64,000 bases of DNA from Leptospira meyeri (GCF_004368965.1 NZ_SORO01000001.1:2140001-2204000), one strand, 5' to 3'. Counted from the stretch's first letter, positions 53,948 to 62,432 are shown. Notes: generated by a model from the sequence alone, not told the origin. Translations and numbers: made by a program.

Positions 53948-54643
53948 ATGCAAAGAAAAAAAATAGCAGTCATTGGAATTGGAAGTTTTGGAAAGTTATT
54001 TGTACGTTATCTATTTGATGATGGACATGAAGTCATTGCCATTGATAAGGACCCAATGATCATCGATTCGATAAAAGATTTTGTTACCATTGCTGTTACA
54101 TTAGATGCCACTGACGAACATGCATTACGATCCCAAGGAATTGCCGATGTGGATTATGCTGTCATAGCTCTTGCCGATGATTTTGAAACCTCTATCATTT
54201 GTGCTGAAAGTTTAAAAAAATGTGGTGTTAAAAATATTTATGCCCGTTACCAAACAGAATTGCAAATGAAGGTTTTGGCACTTCTTGGAATCAAAGATTT
54301 GTTTAACCCAGAAGAAAAAGCAGCAAGAAGTATGGCCGAAACCTTATCCTTTTCTGGAATGCGTTCCAGTTTTTTAATCTCGGATGAATACAGTGTGGTA
54401 GAAGTCACGGTTCCGAAACGTTATATCAACCAAACCATTGCTGATGCTGACTTACGTCATAAATACAATATCAATGTCATCACCATCAAACGTCCTACCA
54501 TAAACAAAGATACCAAACGTGCTTCTGATTCCAAATCAGAAAAGATCTTAGGAATTCCACACGGGAATACAATTCTCAAAGAAGATGATATCATTGTTCT
54601 TTTTGGATCTCAAACAGATCTGGCTCGTTTTCTGGAAACATAA
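53948..54643 (+). CDS. TrkA/KtrA-type potassium uptake regulator
   Basis: 231 residues. The N-terminal RCK domain has V-I-G-I-G-S-F-G and the acidic ribose ligand in A-I-D-K-D, so NAD or ATP/ADP can bind. The C-terminal TrkA-C domain spans about 140-230 and ends G-S-Q-T-D-L-A-R-F-L. Its single RCK unit, rather than the two of E. coli TrkA, fits the KtrA layout. It would form a ring under TrkH/KtrB and gate it. It is cotranscribed with the membrane subunit 7 nt upstream and with the next gene 2 nt downstream. Confidence 0.93.
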   Translation: MQRKKIAVIGIGSFGKLFVRYLFDDGHEVIAIDKDPMIIDSIKDFVTIAVTLDATDEHALRSQGIADVDYAVIALADDFETSIICAESLKKCGVKNIYARYQTELQMKVLALLGIKDLFNPEEKAARSMAETLSFSGMRSSFLISDEYSVVEVTVPKRYINQTIADADLRHKYNINVITIKRPTINKDTKRASDSKSEKILGIPHGNTILKEDDIIVLFGSQTDLARFLET

Positions 54644-54645
54644 GT

Positions 54646-55422
54646 ATGGGTCCAGAACGAATCATTTGTCTCACCGAAGAACCAACAGAGATGTTTTATC
54701 TTTTGGGCGAAGAAAAACGTATTGTAGGAATCTCGGTTTATACAGAACGGCCACCAAAGGCAAAGGAAGAAAAAACCAAAGTTTCTGCCTTTATCAGTGG
54801 GAACTTAAAAAAAATTACAGCTCTCGAACCAGACCTCGTCATTGGTTTTTCTGATATCCAATCCCAATTGGCAAAAGACCTCATTGAACGAGGGTTAAAT
54901 GTTCTGATCTTTAACCAAAGATCGATCAGAGAAATTTTATCCAATATGCAAATGCTCGGAAACCTTGTGGGCCAAGTAGAAAAAACAAACTCTCTTATCG
55001 AAGAATGGACAAGTCAGATCAACCTTTGGAAACAGGTGAATACTTCCAAATCCTACAAACCCAAAGTTTTTTTTCAGGAATGGGATGAACCCATGATCAC
55101 TGGCATCCAATGGGTGAGCGAAGCAATCGAACTGGCCGGTGGAATAGACTGTTTTTCCCACTTAAAAGAGAAAAAACTCGCAAAAGACAGAATCATCACG
55201 GCCGAAGATGTAGCAACTGCCAATCCAGATGTCTATGTTGGTTCTTGGTGTGGGAAAGCGATGGATTGGGACTGGGTGCGTAACAAACCCGAATGGCAAT
55301 CGACAAACTTCTTAAAATCCAATAGAATCTTTGAGTTAGACCCAAGCATAATATTACAACCAGGGCCAGCTTTGTTTTTAGAAGGGATTCCCAAACTAAA
55401 AGAGATCTTCTCCTCCCTCTAA
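54646..55422 (+). CDS. BtuF-like substrate-binding-fold protein lacking a signal peptide
   Basis: 258 residues. The periplasmic-binding-protein fold of the BtuF/FhuD class is clear: R-I-I-C-L-T-E-E-P-T-E-M-F-Y-L-L-G, then T-A-L-E-P-D-L-V-I-G-F and N-L-V-G-Q-V-E-K. It starts directly with the first strand and has no signal peptide or lipobox, so it is expected in the cytoplasm. That is unusual for an uptake component. No ABC permease or ATPase is nearby. It starts 2 nt after trkA. It could bind cobalamin or another ligand as a sensor; this is an inference. Confidence 0.75.
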   Translation: MGPERIICLTEEPTEMFYLLGEEKRIVGISVYTERPPKAKEEKTKVSAFISGNLKKITALEPDLVIGFSDIQSQLAKDLIERGLNVLIFNQRSIREILSNMQMLGNLVGQVEKTNSLIEEWTSQINLWKQVNTSKSYKPKVFFQEWDEPMITGIQWVSEAIELAGGIDCFSHLKEKKLAKDRIITAEDVATANPDVYVGSWCGKAMDWDWVRNKPEWQSTNFLKSNRIFELDPSIILQPGPALFLEGIPKLKEIFSSL

Positions 55423-55431
55423 TTCCCTACT

Positions 55432-55476
55432 TTGTCATTCCACTGTCATCTAAATGTAACAGAGATATTCTAGATT
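55432..55476 (+). promoter_or_regulatory. Pho-box-like promoter before exbB
   Basis: Three 7-mers lie at an exact 11-bp period: TTGTCAT (55432-55438), CTGTCAT (55443-55449) and ATGTAAC (55454-55460), each separated by 4 nt. This is the layout of PhoB sites (CTGTCAT repeats with 4-nt spacers). TAGATT at 55471-55476 follows the last repeat by 10 nt, the usual Pho-box to -10 distance. The exbB start is 32 nt further on. No PhoB gene is in the window. Confidence 0.55.
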
Positions 55477-55507
55477 TGAAACATATCAATTAGATATGGA
55501 GACATTC

Positions 55508-56347
55508 ATGAACTTTTCATGTAACCTGACAAAGAAGAAAATCGCTTTGTCTTTTGTGACCCTACTCATCACAATCTTTACTCTTGCAGGAAAAATCGAA
55601 GCACAGGCAACACCTGCGGCACCAACAACTGAATCCACACAAACAACGGAAGCACCAGCGGAAACTCCAGCTCCCGTAGCAGAAGCTCCTGCGGAAGCGC
55701 CACAACAAGAATCCGAAATCGGACTCGTAAAATTGTTTGTGACAGGTGGATGGTCTATGTGGCCACTACTGCTTTCTTCTATCGTTGGATTTGGTGTGAT
55801 CCTAGAAAGGATGTATTTTTTCTTCACAGCAAAACTAATCAGAAAAGGATACAACCAAGACTTACAAGATGCCATTGATGCTTCTGGAATGAATGGGATT
55901 GAAGAATTTTTAAAAGCTAACGAAGGACAAAAAATCACTGACGTATTAAAAAATGGTATGGAAGTTTCTCAAAACGATCCAGAGATTTTTGCAGCTGGTA
56001 TCGAAAGAGAAGCTGGTGAAGTGATGACACTTCTCGAAAAAGGCCTTACTGTTCTTTCTGCAGTCTCAACGATTGCACCACTAGTTGGATTCCTTGGAAC
56101 CGTATCTGGTATGATCAATGCTTTTGATGCGATTGCAAATGCTGACCAAGTGAACGCAAAAGTGGTTGCTGGTGGTATCAAAGAAGCGCTCATCACAACT
56201 GCTGCTGGTCTTATCGTGGCGATCCCTGCAATGACATTCTACCAATACTTACAAGGCCGAGTCGCTTTCTTTACTTCTGAAGTAGAAGAAGCAGCGAACA
56301 AAATCTACAAAGAATACTTAAAACTTAAAGCTGGAAAAAAAGCGTAA
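55508..56347 (+). CDS. exbB: ExbB/TolQ-family proton channel with exported N-terminal extension
   Basis: About 280 residues from ATG 55508, which has GGAG at 55498 in front; an ATG at 55496 overlaps that site. A signal-like segment (about 9-30) is followed by a Pro/Ala/Thr/Glu-rich stretch (about 35-73, with repeated A-P-A-E). Three membrane helices and the ExbB core follow, with [18 protein letters not shown] near residue 180. ExbB, ExbD and TonB pass the proton gradient to outer membrane receptors. The N-terminal extension is longer than in E. coli ExbB. Confidence 0.9.
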   Translation: MNFSCNLTKKKIALSFVTLLITIFTLAGKIEAQATPAAPTTESTQTTEAPAETPAPVAEAPAEAPQQESEIGLVKLFVTGGWSMWPLLLSSIVGFGVILERMYFFFTAKLIRKGYNQDLQDAIDASGMNGIEEFLKANEGQKITDVLKNGMEVSQNDPEIFAAGIEREAGEVMTLLEKGLTVLSAVSTIAPLVGFLGTVSGMINAFDAIANADQVNAKVVAGGIKEALITTAAGLIVAIPAMTFYQYLQGRVAFFTSEVEEAANKIYKEYLKLKAGKKA

Positions 56348-56367
56348 GTAACGGAAAGTAACTAACC

Positions 56368-56787
56368 ATGATTAAGTTAAAGAAAAAACAAGAACTAGAG
56401 GAGATATCGGCAGCATCTATGTCGGATATTGCCTTTCTACTCTTGGTATTTTTTATGGTAACTGCTGTATTCTTTGTAAAGGAAGGATTGAATATTTCCC
56501 TTCCACGCAAACAATCCGAACCGCAGCCTTTTTTACGTAAAAATGTATATGAAATTTTGGTCACCCAAGATCGATACAAAATGCGTAACCCGGCTTTCGG
56601 AACCAAAGAATATTCTAGTTTAAAAGAATTTCGTGATGACCTAAACCAAATGGAAATCCCGGATCTTAAAAACAAACTAGCACTCATTGTTACAACCGGT
56701 GATACCAAATATGCAAAGATGTTGGATGCCTTATCCGCAGTTCAACTTCGCGGATTTGAAAAAATCTCAGTGAGAAAGAAGAAATAA
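56368..56787 (+). CDS. exbD: ExbD/TolR-family protein (first copy)
   Basis: 139 residues. The single membrane helix contains the proton-accepting aspartate in [14 protein letters not shown] (about residues 15-28). A periplasmic TolR-like domain follows. The first of two ExbD copies in the operon. It starts 20 nt after exbB and ends 1 nt before the second copy. Two diverged ExbD proteins in one operon may form a mixed dimer in the motor; TolR is a less likely role because no TolA, TolB or Pal gene is nearby. Confidence 0.9.
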   Translation: MIKLKKKQELEEISAASMSDIAFLLLVFFMVTAVFFVKEGLNISLPRKQSEPQPFLRKNVYEILVTQDRYKMRNPAFGTKEYSSLKEFRDDLNQMEIPDLKNKLALIVTTGDTKYAKMLDALSAVQLRGFEKISVRKKK

Positions 56788-56788
56788 T

Positions 56789-57211
56789 ATGTTACGAAGA
56801 AAGAGAGTCGCACCTTCAGTTCCCGTAAGTTCGATGGCAGACATTGCCTTCTTACTCCTCGTGTTCTTTATGGTAACCTCCGTATTAGATTCGGATCCAG
56901 ACCTTCCCATCAATCTACCAGATGTTCCTGGTGGAGAACAGTTAAACAAAAAGATAGCCAATCTTTACTTAACTGCTGATGAAAAGAGAACTGTCTATTT
57001 CAACTCAGTCAAAATGGAACTTAACGAAGCAATGAGTGAAATCAGAGCTAAAATTTCCACTACACCTGACTTAAAAGTTTTGATCCACGCAGATCAAGAT
57101 TTAACGTATGAAGAGTTGGACAATGTATTCGAAACTCTCCGAGAGATTGGAGCCTTAAAGGTTTCTCTCGTTACCAAGACCACTCAAGGTGGCGGGTTAA
57201 AAGGAAAGTAA
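56789..57211 (+). CDS. exbD: ExbD/TolR-family protein (second copy)
   Basis: 140 residues. The membrane helix again carries the essential Asp, in [14 protein letters not shown]. The periplasmic part has I-N-L-P-D-V-P-G-G and ends K-V-S-L-V-T-K-T. It is clearly a paralogue of the preceding gene but has diverged over most of its length, apart from the helix. It lies 1 nt after that gene and 1 nt before tonB, so all four genes are probably translated together. Confidence 0.9.
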   Translation: MLRRKRVAPSVPVSSMADIAFLLLVFFMVTSVLDSDPDLPINLPDVPGGEQLNKKIANLYLTADEKRTVYFNSVKMELNEAMSEIRAKISTTPDLKVLIHADQDLTYEELDNVFETLREIGALKVSLVTKTTQGGGLKGK

Positions 57212-57212
57212 C

Positions 57213-57809
57213 GTGAACGGAACAGTTGTTACACAGAAAAGATCCAAACGCGAGAGAATCCATCGATTCATTGATCGATATAGAATCGAAACTGGCCTCG
57301 CCATTTCTGCCTTTGTCCAAGCCATCATCATTCTCTTTTGGTTCACTCCTCATTTGGAAACCGATAGTTTGGATGACCTTGTAGAAGAAGTCGCATTCAT
57401 CGACAATGTCCAAATCCAGGAACCATCTACCGATTCCAAACCAACCGATGGTGATTTTGATCTTACTGACAAAGAAAAAGAAGAAAAAAAAGAAGACCCA
57501 CGCATAGCTGGTGCTTCCGATCCTATTGTTTCTGGAGCTACCTCTCCTGTGGATCTATCACCTAACGTTCGCCCAGAATATACTTCTGATGCAAAGGCTC
57601 TTGGTGTCACAGGAACGATGACCTTAGAAGTGATCATTGGAAATACAGGTGAAGTGTTACGAGTCCGATCCGTAGGAAAACAGTTAGGTGGTGGTCTTGA
57701 AGAAGAAGCCATCAAAGTTTACCGAAGAAAAAGATTTTCTCCTTCCATCTTAGAAGGAAAAGCCATCACCGTAAAGGTGCTTGTTCCCATTCGATTTACT
57801 TTAAATTAA
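57213..57809 (+). CDS. tonB: TonB-family energy transducer
   Basis: 198 residues from GTG 57213. A basic head and one membrane helix (about 25-45) are followed by an acidic, lysine-rich periplasmic linker (D-K-E-K-E-E-K-K-E-D). A C-terminal TonB domain (about 125-198) has G-T-M-T-L-E-V-I-I-G-N-T-G-E-V and ends V-L-V-P-I-R-F-T-L-N. It would pull on TonB-dependent receptors, energised by ExbB/ExbD encoded just upstream. The linker is short, with no proline-rich X-P repeats. A palindromic element follows 18 nt downstream. Confidence 0.85.
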   Translation: MNGTVVTQKRSKRERIHRFIDRYRIETGLAISAFVQAIIILFWFTPHLETDSLDDLVEEVAFIDNVQIQEPSTDSKPTDGDFDLTDKEKEEKKEDPRIAGASDPIVSGATSPVDLSPNVRPEYTSDAKALGVTGTMTLEVIIGNTGEVLRVRSVGKQLGGGLEEEAIKVYRRKRFSPSILEGKAITVKVLVPIRFTLN

Positions 57810-57827
57810 AATACCATTGGGGCGAAT

Positions 57828-57905
57828 CCACCACCTCCGGTGGTGGACCGGGCTCTCCGCTGCAATCTGCATGTTATGCAGGATTTACGCTACGATCCCT
57901 TTCGC
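57828..57905. repeat. Palindromic intergenic element after tonB
   Basis: CCACCACC-TCC-GGTGGTGG (57828-57846) is a perfect 8-bp hairpin. It is followed by a second hairpin, AATCTGCAT-GTT-ATGCA(G)GATT (57864-57885). That hairpin is flanked by the near-repeats CGCTGCAATC and CGCTACGATCC. The whole unit ends exactly at the stop codon of the convergent lipoprotein gene. The second part has the look of dispersed palindromic elements with the same CGCT-N-ATC frame. It probably also serves as the transcription end between the convergent genes, though no T-run follows. Confidence 0.55.
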
Positions 57906-58741
57906 TATTCCGGTAATTCCAATACCTTGTCTTCTTCTTCCATTGGTTGTTTTGGAATTTCGATTTTTTCGATTCGGATTTCATGAACAAAATCAGAATC
58001 TTCAAACTTGTCTAAAATACTGATTCGTCTGGGGTATTGTTTGTCGTTCCAAACTTCATAGTATCCGTATTTGATCACACCTTTATAAAAACTAAAAAGT
58101 TCGCGATAGGTAAACTCCATCCATTCTAAGGCACCACTTGTTTTTTCAAAGTAACCAACGTATTGGTCTGTATCGGGAGTGGCATTCACCTGAACAGATG
58201 TAAAATATACCACTTCATAGTCTTGACCTAATTTTTGAGTTGGACCTGCATATTGAATGATGGGGTATTCTGTCAGTCGCCAAGGTAGTGTTAGATACAA
58301 ACGAAGGGATTCTAAGTAAACTCGAACTTCATCGTCACCAGTAAAAACTTTTCCTGTATCAGCGGCAATTTGATAAGTATCTTTTTTAACAAGGCCAAGG
58401 ATAAGACCTTTTTTTTCACCGCCGAGGAATTCCACTTCCATTGCATCTTTTTCAAAATCCAAATACACACGAAGCCTTTGTTCCGATTCTTTGATCGGTG
58501 TAAAAAATCGAACAAACTTAGAATGCCAAACATCCTTCAAAACAAATTGAATTTGTTTGTATCCTTTCCAATCTCCCGGCGTGAGTTCTTTCACTGGTGG
58601 ACTCGTAATGATCGACAATCCCTTCTTTCTTAAGTCAGGATTGAAACCTTCTTTTTGTAAGGTGGGAGGGCGTAGGTCGGCCAAAGAACAAGAAATAAAA
58701 AATAAAGAAATAGAAATGAGTAAAACATGGTAACGAAACAT
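57905..58741 (-). CDS. Lipoprotein of unknown function
   Basis: About 278 residues from ATG 58741, which has GGA 5 nt upstream and gives the leader L-I-S-I-S-L-F-F-I-S-C with lipobox Cys18. The longer frame to 58777 would bury this leader. The mature protein is rich in aromatic residues and strands, with R-L-Y-L-T-L-P-W-R-L-T-E-Y-P and G-A-L-E-W-M-E-F-T-Y. This suggests a beta-sandwich or lipocalin-like carrier, but no family was recognised. It is convergent with tonB, so any link to that system is only positional. Confidence 0.7.
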   Translation of the reverse strand: MFRYHVLLISISLFFISCSLADLRPPTLQKEGFNPDLRKKGLSIITSPPVKELTPGDWKGYKQIQFVLKDVWHSKFVRFFTPIKESEQRLRVYLDFEKDAMEVEFLGGEKKGLILGLVKKDTYQIAADTGKVFTGDDEVRVYLESLRLYLTLPWRLTEYPIIQYAGPTQKLGQDYEVVYFTSVQVNATPDTDQYVGYFEKTSGALEWMEFTYRELFSFYKGVIKYGYYEVWNDKQYPRRISILDKFEDSDFVHEIRIEKIEIPKQPMEEEDKVLELPE

Positions 58742-58896
58742 TGATTCCAAAATGAAGCAAAAACGATCCTCTGTCAATAGGGAAAGTAAACCAGTCCACC
58801 TGAACTTAGGCAGAGATTGATAGGTTATCGAATTTTAAAAGAAGCGAATGAGAAATTAGATAAATATAGAATGAAGACTTAAAACAATGGAGAAAC

Positions 58897-58932
58897 AGAG
58901 AGGAAAGGTCGGAAACCCGACCCTCTCTTTTT
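58897..58932. terminator. Strong two-part hairpin downstream of the phasin-like gene
   Basis: AGAGAG-GAAA-GGTCGG-AAAC-CCGACC-CTCTCT forms two stacked 6-bp stems with an asymmetric 4-nt bulge, followed by TTTTT on the plus strand. It lies 10 nt after the end of the minus-strand phasin-like gene, whose terminator it probably is. The clean T-run, however, faces plus-strand transcription, where no gene ends. Confidence 0.6.
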
Positions 58933-58941
58933 AAATGATAC

Positions 58942-59313
58942 TTATGCTTTTGCAGCACCTGTTTTTTTGATAGATTCCGCAACTTCATTGATTTTTGCTT
59001 TTACGGATTCAATTTTTCCTTCAGGCATTTTTGCTTTGATTTCTTCAGCGATTTTGTTGTAGTTTTCTACGATTTTAGAACGAGTTTCGTCGTAGTTTTT
59101 TCCAGCAACACTAGAGAATTCTTTAATGTCTGTTAGGATTTTGTCAACGGATTGGCGAATCTTTACAGAATCTTCCGTATTGTCCAAAGCACCTTTGGAT
59201 ACTAATTCATTGTAAGTTGTTTCCAACTGAGTTTTTGCTTTTTCAAGACCTTCTTTTCCCGATTGGAAAAGTCCGATTCCTGCGTTAAGAATGTCCATGA
59301 TTTGTTTTTCCAT
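58942..59313 (-). CDS. Phasin-related protein
   Basis: 123 residues, nearly all helical, with heptad-like spacing and no signal peptide: [16 protein letters not shown] near the start, then [11 protein letters not shown]. The Lys/Ala-rich end (K-K-T-G-A-A-K-A) is typical of small polyhydroxyalkanoate-granule (phasin) or related surface proteins. AGGAG precedes the ATG by 7 nt. The promoter carries two copies of one palindrome, so expression is strictly regulated. No PHA synthase is in the window, so granule association is an inference from the family. Confidence 0.72.
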   Translation of the reverse strand: MEKQIMDILNAGIGLFQSGKEGLEKAKTQLETTYNELVSKGALDNTEDSVKIRQSVDKILTDIKEFSSVAGKNYDETRSKIVENYNKIAEEIKAKMPEGKIESVKAKINEVAESIKKTGAAKA

Positions 59314-59339
59314 AATTTAGCTCCTGGTTTTCACCTATT

Positions 59340-59385
59340 TGTGCAATGCACAACACAGTTATGTGCGTTGCACAAATTTAGACAA
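59340..59385 (-). promoter_or_regulatory. Promoter of the phasin-like gene with tandem operators
   Basis: On the minus strand, TTGTCT (59380-59385) and ATAACT (59357-59362) form a -35/-10 pair with a 17-nt spacer. TGTGC-N3-GCACA occurs twice: at 59362-59374, between the boxes, and at 59340-59352, over the expected transcription start. The centres are 22 nt apart, about two helical turns, so two repressor dimers could bind the same face. The site is similar in style to operators of phasin and PHA-linked repressors (palindromes with TGC/GCA). Confidence 0.72.
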
Positions 59386-59556
59386 GTACTTTTTCTAGGG
59401 GAAAATCGATTTTTTTTAGATTTTTTTCGTAGTCTCTTTTGCGATTCAATTCTAGAAAATTCTCCCAAAGAGGGAAAATGCCGCTATCCGCATCTCTTTC
59501 GGTTCGAATTCTGTGGATTTACGTCGGTCGGTGGTTACTTGAATTCAACTTCAGAA

Positions 59557-60462
59557 ATGAAAACTCTAAATTTACCAAAGAAAATGCAGACTGAAATCAA
59601 AAACATTCCCATGATCCATTTAACAGATGTTCATGAGGATGACAAAAATCCTTATTTCTACGTTGGTCGTTTGGAAGAATTGCCAAATGAATTCCAGGAC
59701 TTTGATAGTTCCCATAGACATTCTTATTTTGCGTTATTCTTTTTTACGGAAGGAGAAGGAACCCACTCCATCGATTTCCATACCCATTCGATTACAAACA
59801 ATAGTCTTTTTTTCTTAAGGCCGGGCCAAGTGCATTCCTGGACTTTTTCCAAACCAGTGAAAGGTTTTGCCTTAAAGATTTATCCTGATTTCCTCTCCGA
59901 ACATGGCGGGCAAGTTACCAGCTTTCAAAACTATCCTTTTTTCCAATTGGGAAATGAAATTTCTAAACTCACCATCCAAGATGGAGACCAATTCAAAAAT
60001 GATTTTGAAAGATTACTCGCCGAAAAAAATTCAAAATCAATTCCCAATTCTTCCATGATCTATCTTTTGATTCAGTTGGTTTTGCAACAATCACTGAAAG
60101 AATTTAATACATCTTTTACGGACAAAGTAACCGTCGATTCCAAGTTATCGGATTTTTTTCGTTTATTAGAAAATCATTTCAAAGACCAAAAAACAACTTC
60201 ATATTATGCAAAACAAATTGGGACTTCTTCTGGAAATTTAAACCAACTCTGCCAAAAAAAATATGGAAAATCAGCAAAATCAATCATCCAAGAAAGGTTG
60301 GTTTTGGAAATTAAACGGCTGTTACTACATTCTGATTTGAATATCAACCAAATTGCTTTGACTTTAGGTTTCGAAGATAATTCCTATTTTAGTAAATTTT
60401 TTAAAAATCATACCGACAACTCACCGGAAAATTTTAGACGTTTGAAACGAAAACTACCATAA
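59557..60462 (+). CDS. AraC-family transcriptional regulator
   Basis: About 301 residues from ATG 59557. A cupin-like sensor domain has D-S-S-H-R-H-S-Y-F-A-L-F-F-F-T and R-P-G-Q-V-H-S-W. The C-terminal AraC double helix-turn-helix has L-N-I-N-Q-I-A-L-T-L-G-F-E-D-N-S-Y-F-S-K. The start is uncertain; no ribosome site is clear, and an upstream frame to 59263 overlaps the phasin promoter and is discarded. It is divergent from the phasin-like gene and lies 75 nt before doxX, either of which it could control. Confidence 0.82.
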   Translation: MKTLNLPKKMQTEIKNIPMIHLTDVHEDDKNPYFYVGRLEELPNEFQDFDSSHRHSYFALFFFTEGEGTHSIDFHTHSITNNSLFFLRPGQVHSWTFSKPVKGFALKIYPDFLSEHGGQVTSFQNYPFFQLGNEISKLTIQDGDQFKNDFERLLAEKNSKSIPNSSMIYLLIQLVLQQSLKEFNTSFTDKVTVDSKLSDFFRLLENHFKDQKTTSYYAKQIGTSSGNLNQLCQKKYGKSAKSIIQERLVLEIKRLLLHSDLNINQIALTLGFEDNSYFSKFFKNHTDNSPENFRRLKRKLP

Positions 60463-60537
60463 AAATCAGATTCTCTCCATTTACCAACTTTCTCTTTTTC
60501 CATAAGATAGAACCAACACTTAGAAAAGGACATATAA

Positions 60538-60987
60538 ATGTTAGAAAAATTATTCTACACAGAAACAAGTTGGTTTTTTACCTTACTCAGACTGGTTTTA
60601 GGTTTTGTGATTTTGCCACACGGATTGCAAAAGTTATGCGGATGGTTTGGAGGGTATGGATTTGCTGCCACTTTGGATTTTTTTAAATCGGAAGGAATCC
60701 CCTATGCCATTGGATTTTTAGTCATTGTAGCAGAATCCTTTGGGGCACTTGGACTCATTTTTGGACTCTTCACAAGACTTTCTTCATTTGGAATTGCCCT
60801 TACCATGTTGGGAGCTGCGGTTTATGTGAGAAAAAATGGTTTTTTTATGAACTGGTTCAACCAACAAGCCGGTGAGGGATTTGAATACCATATCTTAGCC
60901 ATTGGAATTGCTTTGATTTTGATGGTCGCCGGCGGAGGCCAACTAGCACTTGATAGTTGGATTGCGAACAAAGTTCATTCCAACTAA
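60538..60987 (+). CDS. DoxX-family membrane protein
   Basis: 149 residues with four membrane helices. It has R-L-V-L-G-F-V-I-L-P-H-G-L-Q-K, a DoxX signature, then E-S-F-G-A-L-G-L-I-F-G-L-F-T-R-L, and ends in A-G-G-G-Q-L-A-L-D. DoxX proteins occur with redox and thiol stress systems; the exact reaction is not settled. AAAAGGAC lies 6 nt before the ATG. The AraC-type regulator just upstream on the same strand is a plausible controller. A long hairpin ends the gene region. Confidence 0.85.
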   Translation: MLEKLFYTETSWFFTLLRLVLGFVILPHGLQKLCGWFGGYGFAATLDFFKSEGIPYAIGFLVIVAESFGALGLIFGLFTRLSSFGIALTMLGAAVYVRKNGFFMNWFNQQAGEGFEYHILAIGIALILMVAGGGQLALDSWIANKVHSN

Positions 60988-61080
60988 ATTCACTAGGTAC
61001 CTGTGTGTCAGTCAGATTTAGATATTACCATGAGTATTAACTGAGTTAAAACAGAATTAAAACTGGCTTGAATACAAAAT

Positions 61081-61124
61081 CAAAATACAACCGTCCCCTC
61101 GCAAGAATGGATAGTTGTATTTTG
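61081..61124. terminator. Bidirectional terminator between doxX and malic enzyme genes
   Basis: CAAAATACAAC (61081-61091) and GTTGTATTTTG (61114-61124) form a perfect 11-bp stem with a 22-nt loop. The stem is symmetrical and its T-rich arm faces both strands. It lies 6 nt after the end of the minus-strand malic enzyme gene and 93 nt after doxX. Confidence 0.65.
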
Positions 61125-61130
61125 TTGGAA

Positions 61131-62432
61131 TTAGTCGGTAAGGATTTCTAACGCGCTGATTGGCTCATGTTGTTGGGCCATGATCGATTCCAAAAACTTT
61201 ACATAAGCTTCTCGTCCTGGGTACTGAACCTGGTTCACACCTGTTTTGACAGCAGCTTCTGCCACCGCAGGTGCCACATGGTAAAGAACTCTTGAGTCCA
61301 AAGGTTTTGGAATGATATAGTCAGCGCCAAATCGAATTTCTTTTTCGTTATAAGCTTCAGAAACTTCGATTGGAACCGGAAGTTTAGTGAGTTCACTTAA
61401 TGCATACGCCGCAGCCAACTTCATTTCCATATTGACTACTTTTGCACGAACATCTAAAGCCCCACGAAAGATAAATGGAAATCCAAGTACGTTGTTGACT
61501 TGGTTATGATAATCACTGCGACCCGTTGCCATAATGAGGTCTGGCCTTGCACGTTTTGCATCTGGATAAGGAATTTCTGGATCGGGATTGGCAAGAGCAA
61601 ACATAATGGGTTTCTCAGCCATCGTTTTGACCATTGCTTCTGTTACAACATTGGCAACGGACACTCCAATAAATAAATCCGTTCCAGGAAAAATATCTTC
61701 TAACGTATCTGCATCAGTTTTGCGAACAAAAGGTAACTTCGTTTCATGTAAGTTAGTTCGTTTGTGGTTGATGACACCACGAGAATCCAACATAAAAATG
61801 GATTCATGTTTAACCCCGATATGTGTTAACATCTCCGCGATCGAAATGGCAGCAGCCCCTGCTCCATTGATCACAACCTTTAGATCACCAGCTTTTTTAC
61901 CGGTGATCTCTAATGAATTGAGTAGTGCAGCAGTTGAAATGATCGCAGTTCCATGTTGGTCATCATGAAAAACAGGAATCTTCATACTTTCATCTAATGT
62001 TTTTTCTATATGAAAACATTCCGGCGCACGGATGTCCTCTAAATTGATTCCACCAAACGTTGGTTCGAGGGCCTTTACAATTGTGATGAATTTTTCAGGA
62101 TCTGTTTCATTAATTTCAATATCAAAGACATCAATACCGGCAAATTTTTTGAATAAAACTGCCTTTCCTTCCATCACTGGTTTTCCAGCGGAAGCTCCAA
62201 TATTTCCAAGACCTAAAATGGCAGTTCCATTGGTGATGATTCCGACTAAGTTTCCTCGGTTAGTGTATTCATAAACGAGATCAGGTTGTTTTTCGATTTC
62301 GAGGCAAGGGTAAGCGACTCCCGGTGAGTAGGCCAAGGACAGGTCGTAACTGTTCTCCGTTGGTTTTGTCGGAACTACTTTGGTTTTTCCTTTCGGAAAC
62401 CTAGAGTGATACTCAAGTGCGCTATTTTTCAT
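61131..62432 (-). CDS. NAD(P)-dependent malic enzyme
   Basis: 433 residues, the short single-domain type without the phosphotransacetylase extension. [15 protein letters not shown] holds the catalytic Tyr. The metal-binding E-D-I is in [10 protein letters not shown]. The nucleotide-binding G-A-G-A-A-A is in [10 protein letters not shown]. It decarboxylates malate to pyruvate and CO2, giving NADPH or NADH. That complements the transhydrogenase at 17989-19676 as an NADPH source in an organism living on fatty acids. The gene is divergent from glpF, with 134 nt between the starts. Confidence 0.93.
   Translation of the reverse strand: MKNSALEYHSRFPKGKTKVVPTKPTENSYDLSLAYSPGVAYPCLEIEKQPDLVYEYTNRGNLVGIITNGTAILGLGNIGASAGKPVMEGKAVLFKKFAGIDVFDIEINETDPEKFITIVKALEPTFGGINLEDIRAPECFHIEKTLDESMKIPVFHDDQHGTAIISTAALLNSLEITGKKAGDLKVVINGAGAAAISIAEMLTHIGVKHESIFMLDSRGVINHKRTNLHETKLPFVRKTDADTLEDIFPGTDLFIGVSVANVVTEAMVKTMAEKPIMFALANPDPEIPYPDAKRARPDLIMATGRSDYHNQVNNVLGFPFIFRGALDVRAKVVNMEMKLAAAYALSELTKLPVPIEVSEAYNEKEIRFGADYIIPKPLDSRVLYHVAPAVAEAAVKTGVNQVQYPGREAYVKFLESIMAQQHEPISALEILTD

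Noticed and set aside
59263..59556. A 98-residue N-terminal extension of the AraC-family regulator
   Set aside because: It crosses the phasin promoter and operators and shows no domain; the protein fold begins after 59557.
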